Assembly (NCBI GenBank): GCA_964589175.1
Contig: CAZPRY010000012.1
Location: 1-64,000, forward strand
Origin: CAZPRY01 sp964589175
GTDB lineage: Bacteria > Fidelibacterota > UBA2242
Direction of reading: 5' to 3'
Length of the DNA: 64,000 bases
In this document: one piece after another, positions 32,707 through 40,538 of the stretch
Numbering within the stretch: the stretch's first letter is position 1
Layout of the letters: the number at the start of each line of letters is the position of its first letter
The notes under the pieces: generated by a model
Seen by the model: the letters and a program-made list of their open reading frames with translations, nothing else
What the model was told of the DNA's origin: nothing
The model's database searches: none
Made by a program: the position numbers and the translations under genes

Positions 32707-34182
32707 TTACATGAATAGAATTGCTGAAAAGACCAGTCCGACGCAGGCGATGATCCAGGTATACGGGATTGTGTTCCAAAGAACTTTCTGGACGTCCTGC
32801 TGCATCTCATTCGCCAGCCAGACATTATGAGTGTTGGTTGGATCGCTGATGCCCTGCACCTGGCCGACGGCGATCAGCAGTCCCATGATGGCGGCGGGAT
32901 TCATGCCGCTTGCCAGGAAAACCGCGGCCAGACCGTAACCCATACCCCACACATTCAGTGGCCCGCGATAAAGTGCCAGCGGTGCAGCCAGACTGAAGAC
33001 CAGCACGTAAAGCCAGGCATTGGCGGGAATAATCTTGGCCATCAAGGGCTGGAGCAGATTTAGTACCGGCCAGCCTTCGGGATGGAGCGTATTCCAACTT
33101 CCGCCCGGTCCCATGATGGCATTCAAGAGCATGCCGATTCCCAGCATCAGAACCACGGCTGGCATAACGACCGAACCGCCCTGAAAAATCGATTGAATGA
33201 GGGTATTGAGAGCTCCCTTTTTATAAGTTGCTACGAATCCGTAAACAAGCCCGCAGATAAAAGCCGCAATAAAATTCATGTTGAATAAAAGAATCAGGAA
33301 AAGCGGTATTATCGGCGTGAAATAAGCCGTCCAATGGATATCCGATTTTCGATTAGATTGCTTAAAGAGAATGCGATAGATATCGATAAAAAACAGCAGG
33401 GCTATTCCGAAACCGATGGAATACTTGATGCCCGTCCCGAGGTAAGCCAGAGAAATCGCTGTCGCCTGTCGGATTGGGTCCGGCAGAAACTGAGAGAGCA
33501 GAAAAAACAACGCTGCAAGGCCAATCACAGCAGCGGCCGGGATCAGAATTTTACGCCAGTTTATTTGTTGACCGTCGCGATACAACTGAATGCTGATATA
33601 GATAAGCGCCCCAATGAGAGTGATTCCGAACATAATGAGGGCGAAGGGTCGGATAACCTCCATCGAGAGTCCCAGCACGTCGATATAGAGAACCCAGTTG
33701 CCGGGATTCATGATGCCGCCCATACTCAGTCCAAACAGGAAAATACCAACGACGGTAAGCGATCCGATGCCGATCGAGGACATGATGGGTAAAACAATTG
33801 TCGCCACCATGATGATTGCTCCAAGTCCGCCCAGGGTTGTGAAGAGAAGCGCGATCAGGGCGAGCATGAGGACGGCAATAGCCCAGGGATTGTCGCCGGC
33901 CAGTTCCGCGCCGATTTTAATGAAATTCTCGGCGACGCCCGTTTTCTGCATCAGAATGCTGAGCATACTGCCGAAAAGTGCCACAGTATAGGCATTATGA
34001 AGACGCAGGGCGCCCTGCCCGATCACGAGCTGAATGGTGTCATTCAGGGATACGCCGCCAATGAGCGGAATCAGAAATGCCATGACGGGTAGTGCAATCA
34101 GGGCTGGTATTTTGCGGAAAAACATGGCCAGTGCGATGATCAGGAAGAGGCAGATGAAGAGAATAATTTGTAATATTTCCAT
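32707..34182 (-). CDS. Ion-transporter-superfamily permease, probably anion or carboxylate
   Basis: A 491-residue membrane protein with about 12-13 helices in two similar halves. The phrases FTTLGGLGAIIMVATIVLP and LSMGGIMNPGNWVLY in the first half, and LLIAVGQVQGISDPTNTHNVW near the C-terminus, are typical of H+ or Na+ coupled symporters of the citrate/gluconate (CitM, GntP, IT superfamily) type. The substrate cannot be named. The position before a HyuA-type enzyme suggests uptake of a cyclic amide, oxoproline-like or carboxylate compound; this is inference from gene order. It is the first gene of a minus-strand set (permease, HyuA, acyltransferase). The start codon has only a weak ribosome binding site. 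Confidence 0.75.
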   Translation of the reverse strand: MEILQIILFICLFLIIALAMFFRKIPALIALPVMAFLIPLIGGVSLNDTIQLVIGQGALRLHNAYTVALFGSMLSILMQKTGVAENFIKIGAELAGDNPWAIAVLMLALIALLFTTLGGLGAIIMVATIVLPIMSSIGIGSLTVVGIFLFGLSMGGIMNPGNWVLYIDVLGLSMEVIRPFALIMFGITLIGALIYISIQLYRDGQQINWRKILIPAAAVIGLAALFFLLSQFLPDPIRQATAISLAYLGTGIKYSIGFGIALLFFIDIYRILFKQSNRKSDIHWTAYFTPIIPLFLILLFNMNFIAAFICGLVYGFVATYKKGALNTLIQSIFQGGSVVMPAVVLMLGIGMLLNAIMGPGGSWNTLHPEGWPVLNLLQPLMAKIIPANAWLYVLVFSLAAPLALYRGPLNVWGMGYGLAAVFLASGMNPAAIMGLLIAVGQVQGISDPTNTHNVWLANEMQQDVQKVLWNTIPYTWIIACVGLVFSAILFM

Positions 34183-34276
34183 GTGATTTTAGAATAAGGC
34201 TGCTGTTAAGGTAATCAATACAATCAATTTTGGGAAATATAAAAACGGGTCTATATCTTTCCAAGTTAAAAAAGCC

Positions 34277-34299
34277 AACTAACTAACTTTATAGTTAAA
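34277..34299. promoter_or_regulatory. Operator-like motif upstream of the FAD oxidoreductase
   Basis: AACTAACTA (34277-34285), 6 bases, then TAGTTAAA (34292-34299). The arms are partly inverted and partly repeat ACTA. The same two half-sites, 7 bases apart, precede the TonB receptor at 37536. It sits in the divergent region between the permease (minus) and the FAD oxidoreductase (plus) and could therefore control both. A ROK-family regulator encoded at 49225 is the candidate binding protein. Confidence 0.5.
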
Positions 34300-34381
34300 T
34301 ATTTCGGCAAATTTTATTACTTTATCATTGGCGGAAATTATTTCCGCTGTGTGAGAATGGGATTTCAAGTAAGAGGAGAAG

Positions 34382-36247
34382 ATGCGAGAATTTCACACAC
34401 AGGTCCTGGTAATCGGAGCCGGCACCAGCGGTGTTTGCGCGGCTATTCAGGCCGCCCGGGCGGGTGTGCAGGTCATTCTCATGGAAGAAACCGCCTGGCT
34501 GGGCGGGATGCTGACGGCTGCCGGAGTCAGCGCGATTGACGGTAACCACAGGTTGCCATCCGGACTTTGGGGTGAATTCAGGCAGAGGCTGTACGATTAT
34601 TACGGCGGTCCTGAAAAGCTTGCTACCGGTTGGGTAAGTCACACGCTTTTCGAACCGCATATCGGCCATCGCATCTTGCAGGAGATGGTCGCTGCCGAAA
34701 AGAATATCCGCGTTTATTATCAATACTGGTTCAAGGATATTCTGAAGGTTGAAGAAACCGTCATTGGAGCGCAGTTCGAAAGCGAAAGCAGAGAGTCGCT
34801 GAGAGTCCGTGCGGATATTACGATCGATGCCAGCGAATATGGCGATGTCCTGGCGGCAGCCGGTTGCTCGTATCGGGTCGGAAGGGAAGCCCGCAACGAA
34901 ACCGGTGAGAGTTTTGCACCCGATGAAGCTGATGACATCATCCAGGATATCACCTACGTCGCCATTTTGAAGGATTACGGGCCGGGTTGCGATAAGACGA
35001 TTCCCGAACCAGCTGGTTATGATCCGGATCAGTACCGCAATTGCTGCCGGGAGTCCGCTGCTGATCGAAAAGATCGACCGGCCGATGCCCAGAGAATGCT
35101 TGATTACGGCCGTCTGCCCAACGAGAAATACATGATCAATTGGCCGCTAAACGGCAACGATTGCTATCTCAATATAATCGAGAAGACACGGTCGGATCGC
35201 TTGCAGGCGCTCGAAGCCGCTAAACAGTTTACACTCGGTTTCATCTATTTCATCCAAACCGAATTAGGCTACCGAAACCTGGGATTGGCCGACGATGAAT
35301 TTCCGACGAAGGACGGCCTGGCCTTGATTCCATATAACCGGGAGAGTCGTCGCTTAGCGGGTGTTTTTACGCTGAAAAGCCAGCACCTCGAAAATCCATA
35401 CCATTATCCGGTATACAAAAATGGAATTGCGGTGGGCGATTACCCGCTCGATCATCATCATCAGAAACCGCCCAGGAAAATCGATATTCAGTATCCTCCG
35501 ATCTGGTCATTTAATGTGCCGTACCAGACACTATTACCCAAAAGTGTTAAGGGTTTGATCGTTGCGGAACGTAACATATCCGTGACGCACATGGTTAACG
35601 GCTGCACACGCCTGCAACCCTGCGTGATGCTGATCGGCCAGGCGGCCGGGATGGCGGCCGCATTGTGTGTCGAGGATGGACAGCAACCGTTTGATTTGCC
35701 GGTTCGGAAATTACAGGAGAGATTGATCGTAGTGGGCTGCCAGCTAATGCCTTTTGTCGATGTCTTACCCGGCGACTGGGGATTTGCCGAAATTCAGCGG
35801 GTAGCGTTGAGCGGCATTATGAAGGGCGAACGTATGCCTGCAGAATGGGTAAACGAGACCCGTTTCTACCCGGAGAAAGAGATCAGCACTGAATTACTGA
35901 TCGCTGCCTTTAACAACCTGGGAATTCCGACTGGTGATCTTTCCGCTTTCGATAATCCCGGATTGCATTTGACGGGGCGGGAAGTTCTGAATATCATTAA
36001 AAGTTTTGCTTTAAAACTTTCGGAAAAGCCGGAATTCCCTCTTGATGGTTTGTCGCAGATTCATGCTGATGATCTGTCCGGGCAGCAAGACCGGCTTCGG
36101 GATTGGAATCCTGCTGATCCGTTTCATCCTGCAAAAACGATGACGAGACGCGAACTTGCGGTTCTGCTGGACAGAGTTTTCGATCCTTTCCACCGCCTGC
36201 CGGTCGATCTTGAAAAACAATTCCGAAATGAGCCTGAAGGAGGGTGA
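34382..36247 (+). CDS. FAD-dependent oxidoreductase (FAD_oxidored family)
   Basis: A 621-residue protein. The N-terminal Rossmann segment VLVIGAGTSGVCAAIQAARAG (residues 8-28) binds FAD ADP, and MEETAWLGGMLTAAGVSAIDG is the typical continuation of the FAD_oxidored family (PF12831 type). ISVTHMVNGCTRLQPCVMLIGQAAGMAAAL around residue 395-425 is the second flavin-binding part. From about residue 460 to the end are two segments (LSGIMKGERMPAEW and FHPAKTMTRRELAVLLDRVF) that resemble S-layer-homology repeats, although no export signal is seen. Related proteins occur in glycan-degrading loci and oxidise or reduce sugar derivatives, but the substrate is unknown. AAGAGGAG lies just before ATG 34382. 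The GHL10 gene follows after 7 bases. Confidence 0.83.
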   Translation: MREFHTQVLVIGAGTSGVCAAIQAARAGVQVILMEETAWLGGMLTAAGVSAIDGNHRLPSGLWGEFRQRLYDYYGGPEKLATGWVSHTLFEPHIGHRILQEMVAAEKNIRVYYQYWFKDILKVEETVIGAQFESESRESLRVRADITIDASEYGDVLAAAGCSYRVGREARNETGESFAPDEADDIIQDITYVAILKDYGPGCDKTIPEPAGYDPDQYRNCCRESAADRKDRPADAQRMLDYGRLPNEKYMINWPLNGNDCYLNIIEKTRSDRLQALEAAKQFTLGFIYFIQTELGYRNLGLADDEFPTKDGLALIPYNRESRRLAGVFTLKSQHLENPYHYPVYKNGIAVGDYPLDHHHQKPPRKIDIQYPPIWSFNVPYQTLLPKSVKGLIVAERNISVTHMVNGCTRLQPCVMLIGQAAGMAAALCVEDGQQPFDLPVRKLQERLIVVGCQLMPFVDVLPGDWGFAEIQRVALSGIMKGERMPAEWVNETRFYPEKEISTELLIAAFNNLGIPTGDLSAFDNPGLHLTGREVLNIIKSFALKLSEKPEFPLDGLSQIHADDLSGQQDRLRDWNPADPFHPAKTMTRRELAVLLDRVFDPFHRLPVDLEKQFRNEPEGG

Positions 36248-36254
36248 GGAACTC

Positions 36255-37421
36255 GTGCGATTTAGATTTATAATTCTGATGACTATGGTGCTGTCGCTGG
36301 TTACTTTCTGCACGACAAAAACCGGAGCGGAAGCGAATCCAACCGAAATTCGGGGCGTTTGGCTGACCAATGTAGACAGCCGGATTCTCGACAGTCGAGC
36401 TTCGATCGCGGAGGCAATGGAATTTCTGGCCCGGCACCATTTTAACGTTGTCTTTCCGGTGGTCTGGAACGACGCCAAAACCCTCTATCCGAGTGCGGTG
36501 ATGGACAGCCTGTTCGGCATACCGATCGATCCCCGTTACGAGGGACGCGATCCTCTGGCGGAATTGATTGAGGAAGCCCATCGTTGGAATATCGCCGTTA
36601 TCCCCTGGTTTGAATATGGATTTTCATCATCCTATAAAAAAGACGGGGGAGTGATTTTGGCCCAAAAACCGGAGTGGGCGGCGAAGGATCGCGACGGTAA
36701 TCTGATGACCAAGAACGGCTTCGAATGGATGAATGCCTATCACCCGGAAGTGCAGAAAATTATTCGTTTGCTGGTTCTTGAAGTTGTTAAAAAATACGAT
36801 ATCGAAGGTGTGCAGGGAGATGATCGCTTGCCGGCGCAGCCGATTGAAGGCGGTTATTCCGCGTACACAAGAAACCGGTATGCAGTCGATCACAAAGGCA
36901 ATCAGCCTCCGGACGATTATCGCGATCCGGAATGGCAACGCTGGCGCGCGAATATTTTAAATGATTTCGCCAGGGAATTATACACGCAGGTGAAAGCGAT
37001 CAAACCTGATATGCTGGTCACCTGGGCACCAAGTGTCTATCCCTGGTCGTATGACGAGTATCTGCAGGATTGGCCGGCCTGGATCAGGGATGGCTATGCG
37101 GATTATGTTTTTCCGCAATGTTACCGCTATGAATTCGAGCAATACAAAAATGCAATCGAGATGATGATGCCGGGCAAACTCGGGATCGATGACGATCGTA
37201 TAATTCTTTTTCCCGGAGTCCTTATGAATGTAGGTAGTTATGTAATGTCGGCTGATTATCTCTCCGCGATCATGGGTTATAACAGAGCGCAGGGATTCGC
37301 CGGCGAAGTGTTCTTCTTTTACGAAGGATTACGAAAGAATAACGATCATTTGGCGGAATTGCTGCTCCGCACGGAGTACCGGAAAAAAGCCGATTTACCG
37401 TTTGCGATTCATCGTCGATAA
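36255..37421 (+). CDS. GHL10 (DUF187) glycosidase-like exported protein, short form
   Basis: A 388-residue protein if started at GTG 36255, which follows GAAGGAGG at 11 bases and gives a proper export signal (about residues 1-27). An in-frame ATG at 36156 lies inside the preceding gene. The domain is glycosyl-hydrolase-like family 10: ANPTEIRGVWLTNVDSRI, DPLAELIEEAHRWNIAVIPWFEYG, KYDIEGVQGDDRLP and DGYADYVFPQCYRYEF follow the barrel strands of the family, with acidic residues at the strand ends. E. coli DigH of this family cleaves denuded peptidoglycan glycan strands. Unlike the other two GHL10 proteins here it has no golvesin-like or sorting domain, so it probably stays in the periplasm. It is cotranscribed with the FAD oxidoreductase. 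Confidence 0.85.
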   Translation: MRFRFIILMTMVLSLVTFCTTKTGAEANPTEIRGVWLTNVDSRILDSRASIAEAMEFLARHHFNVVFPVVWNDAKTLYPSAVMDSLFGIPIDPRYEGRDPLAELIEEAHRWNIAVIPWFEYGFSSSYKKDGGVILAQKPEWAAKDRDGNLMTKNGFEWMNAYHPEVQKIIRLLVLEVVKKYDIEGVQGDDRLPAQPIEGGYSAYTRNRYAVDHKGNQPPDDYRDPEWQRWRANILNDFARELYTQVKAIKPDMLVTWAPSVYPWSYDEYLQDWPAWIRDGYADYVFPQCYRYEFEQYKNAIEMMMPGKLGIDDDRIILFPGVLMNVGSYVMSADYLSAIMGYNRAQGFAGEVFFFYEGLRKNNDHLAELLLRTEYRKKADLPFAIHRR

Positions 37422-37505
37422 GGTCCGAAACAGTGTTTTACCGGGTAAAAAACAATTGATTTTGGCCGGATTATGCAATAAAATAGATCGTTTATTCTAT
37501 GTCTT

Positions 37506-37529
37506 AACTAACTAAAATTCGTAGTTAAA
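37506..37529. promoter_or_regulatory. Operator-like motif upstream of first TonB receptor
   Basis: AACTAACTA (37506-37514), 7 bases, then TAGTTAAA (37522-37529). Within it TTAACTA (37504-37510) and TAGTTAA (37522-37528) form a perfect 7-base inverted repeat. It matches the site at 34277. It ends only 6 bases before the TTG taken as the start of the receptor, so a bound protein would block translation initiation signals as well as transcription. Confidence 0.5.
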
Positions 37530-37535
37530 ATAAAC

Positions 37536-40508
37536 TTGAGAAGTACAAAATACCTACAGTTTATCCTGATTATAGCCCTGATTCCTGTCGTTGGCCTGGC
37601 CCAAATGTCGGGGAAAATATCCGGGCGGGTCGTGGATAAAAACAGCGGGGAAGCACTGCTGGGCGTAAATGTCGTGATTAAGGGAACTTCGCTGGGCGCC
37701 GCAACCGACGAGAACGGGAATTATGTCATTTTGGGTGTTCCGCCGGGAGCGAAAGAACTACAGCTGACTTACATTGGTCATGCGACCGTAAGTGTAAAAG
37801 GAGTGCTGGTCAATACCGATCGTACGACCATCATTGACATTGAGATGGAAGCTGCCGCGATCGATCTCGGGCAGGTCGTGACCGTGACGGCCAAGCGTCC
37901 GATCGTTGAAAAGGATAAAACGTCTTCTTCGGTCCATATTCAGTCGGAGGAGATAGCCTCCCAGCCGGTTGTGGGTTTGCGGGAAATTCTGGAATTATCT
38001 CCGGGTGTAAACCGCAATGCGGATGGGACGATCAGTATTCGCGGGGGCGGCGGCTACGAAATCAATTATTCCGTGAACGGGATTACCTCGGTGAACACCA
38101 ACACGTCCGCCACGGCTTTCGGCGGTTCGGGCATGTCCAAGTCGGACAACAGCTGGAAATACGACGTCAATCCGCTGGCGGTTTCGCAGATGGAGATTAT
38201 TTCCGGTGGATTCAACGCCGAGTACGGAAATGCCCAGTCGGGAGTCGTCAAAGTTGTGACGAAAGAGGGCGGCGATCACTTCTCAGGCGGATTCCGTTTC
38301 GAATACCGTCCGACGGGGCAATACCATTGGGGCGATTATCTCTATTCCAACGATCAGCGTGAGTGGCAGTTATGGGGCGATATCGACAACTGGATCGGTC
38401 ATCCGTCGTTCGCAACGGATAGCGCTGCCGTTAATAACTACAATCTTTGGGTAACGAACCATCGGCCCGGCGGTGATAAAATCACGCTCTACGATTATGA
38501 TTCCGAAACAGGTGAATATACTCCCTACACGACCGAGAACCGGTCGAATATTATGGGTGCCTACGATTACCGTGCGCTGGCCTATAAACGCTATCTGTTC
38601 AGCTTTGGCGGGCCGATGGGCCGGGATGCCGACAAACTGAGTTTTTTCGTATCCGGTGAACTGCGCGAGAAACCGAGCCGGCTGCCCACGGTCGAAAAGG
38701 TTCAAAAGTTAAGCAATTTTACCGCAGTTGTGACATACAAACCAACGCCGAAGCACAATATCAGATTTACCAATATGTATCAGTATCTTGAGTCCGGCAT
38801 GGGTTCCGGATCGAATGATATTCGTTGGGCCGGTCTGGGCGGATCGACGGGAGCCCAGAAGAAATACACCCTGATCTACGACGCGCTGCGGGAAGAAACC
38901 GTCACCGCTCAGAACCTGGATTATCGCTATATTTTCAGTCCGCAATCGTATCTGCAGGTGTCTTTGATTCATCAGTTCGAGGAGCTGTTTTCCCTGCAGC
39001 GACCGGTTCCGGGGATTGATAAAGACGCCCAATTGGTGGCGCAGGGCAGACAGGAAACGCGACTCCTGGAAAATCGCGGCGACTGGTTCATGAAATACCG
39101 TGATTACTATACCTGGTCGAGTCTGTACAACCAGGCCTCTTTGACAAACTACTGGGAGGGGCGCGTCAATTACTCCAACCAGCTGAATTCCACGAACCTG
39201 ATCAAAGTCGGGCTGGAAGCCTGGCAAATGGATCAGGATTTCAACGCCTCGAGTTCGCTGACTGTATCTTCATTTATCTGGCGCACCGGATTCGCGACCA
39301 ATTACCGGGCACAGACCCGATATCTCGGAGCCTTTGTACAGGACAAACTCGAATTCGCCGGGATGGTGGCGAACGTCGGCCTGCGTATGGACGCGTATAA
39401 TTTCGGCGGACAGGTGCCGCTTGACGAGCATCAGGTTTTTTATCCTGCCGAAAATGAGGGCTTTGACGGCGGCATCGGTATCCCGGCCTGGAAAGATTCC
39501 AAAACTTTTGTGACGCTGTCGCCACGAGTCGGGTTCTCTTTCCCGATTTCAGACAGGTCTGCCTTCAGGGTGCAATACGGCCATTTCCGCTCCATGGCGA
39601 TTATGGCGCAGGCGCTTGATAACCAGACCAATCACGGCTGGGGCATCGTCGGAAATCCCAATATCAAGCCCAAACTGAGCATCAATTACGAAGTCGGTCT
39701 GCAACATAATCTCTGGAATACCCACCAGCTGGATATCGTGACCTATTACAACGATCTGAAAAACCAGATTTATACGGATTATATTGAGACAACAGCCGGA
39801 TCGATCAAGTACGACAGCGATTATAAAGGCAGCTACCGCAGCTATTCCAACAACAGTCACGGCAGCAGCCAGGGCCTCGAAATCAGCTTCACAAACCGCA
39901 ACGTGCAGAATTGGCGTTACCGCCTCAGTTATGCACTGTCGCAGACCAAGTACGGCTACACCGGGCTCTACATCGAACCGACCGAGTTGACACCCGAACT
40001 CGAACAGAAGTATACTTACTCCGCCTCCGAATTCACCTCTTCCGAAGACCGCACACACCGCATGAACGCGTCTCTGACTTATATCATTCCGGAGAACGGA
40101 GGGCCGAAACTGCTGGGTGCACGGCCGCTCGCCAACTTGACTTTCGGCATGATCTATCACGTCACCAGCGGTCTGGCTTATTACTGGTCGCCGGATTTTG
40201 TAGCGACGACGAAAATCGAGAGTAACCGGCGCTACCCGCTGGAATCACAGACCGATTTGCAGGTTGAAAAACGTTTTTTTGTGGGCAGTATCCAGTTAAT
40301 CGCCAGCCTGCGTTTCAAAAACCTGTTTAATAACCGGCAACTCACGCCGATCGATTCGGCGGCGGAACTGGATCGTTGGGTTAAACGCAGCGCCTCCTAC
40401 ATGGACGCTGACAACGATCCGTACCGGGATTACCGCATTTATAACTATTATCAGACATATAAAAACATACCGCGTGAAATTTACTTCACGCTGGGCTTTG
40501 ATTTTTAA
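37536..40508 (+). CDS. TonB-dependent receptor with CarboxypepD_reg-like domain (cassette 1)
   Basis: A 990-residue outer-membrane receptor. In order: signal peptide (1-22, ending GLAQ), a carboxypeptidase-regulatory-like domain (about 27-105, GKISGRVVDKNSGEALLGVNV), a plug domain (about 130-240) with GGFNAEYGNAQSGVVKVVTKEGG, and a beta-barrel ending in IPREIYFTLGFDF with a terminal aromatic residue. It resembles SusC/RagA-type importers, but no SusD-like partner lies next to it. It probably imports glycan fragments. The start is TTG 37536 with no clear ribosome binding site; the operator-like motif is immediately upstream. It is paralogous to the receptor at 58057 and heads the first of two similar outer-membrane cassettes. 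Confidence 0.88.
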   Translation: MRSTKYLQFILIIALIPVVGLAQMSGKISGRVVDKNSGEALLGVNVVIKGTSLGAATDENGNYVILGVPPGAKELQLTYIGHATVSVKGVLVNTDRTTIIDIEMEAAAIDLGQVVTVTAKRPIVEKDKTSSSVHIQSEEIASQPVVGLREILELSPGVNRNADGTISIRGGGGYEINYSVNGITSVNTNTSATAFGGSGMSKSDNSWKYDVNPLAVSQMEIISGGFNAEYGNAQSGVVKVVTKEGGDHFSGGFRFEYRPTGQYHWGDYLYSNDQREWQLWGDIDNWIGHPSFATDSAAVNNYNLWVTNHRPGGDKITLYDYDSETGEYTPYTTENRSNIMGAYDYRALAYKRYLFSFGGPMGRDADKLSFFVSGELREKPSRLPTVEKVQKLSNFTAVVTYKPTPKHNIRFTNMYQYLESGMGSGSNDIRWAGLGGSTGAQKKYTLIYDALREETVTAQNLDYRYIFSPQSYLQVSLIHQFEELFSLQRPVPGIDKDAQLVAQGRQETRLLENRGDWFMKYRDYYTWSSLYNQASLTNYWEGRVNYSNQLNSTNLIKVGLEAWQMDQDFNASSSLTVSSFIWRTGFATNYRAQTRYLGAFVQDKLEFAGMVANVGLRMDAYNFGGQVPLDEHQVFYPAENEGFDGGIGIPAWKDSKTFVTLSPRVGFSFPISDRSAFRVQYGHFRSMAIMAQALDNQTNHGWGIVGNPNIKPKLSINYEVGLQHNLWNTHQLDIVTYYNDLKNQIYTDYIETTAGSIKYDSDYKGSYRSYSNNSHGSSQGLEISFTNRNVQNWRYRLSYALSQTKYGYTGLYIEPTELTPELEQKYTYSASEFTSSEDRTHRMNASLTYIIPENGGPKLLGARPLANLTFGMIYHVTSGLAYYWSPDFVATTKIESNRRYPLESQTDLQVEKRFFVGSIQLIASLRFKNLFNNRQLTPIDSAAELDRWVKRSASYMDADNDPYRDYRIYNYYQTYKNIPREIYFTLGFDF

Positions 40509-40538
40509 GGACGACCGGATGATTTCACGGAGCAGCGA

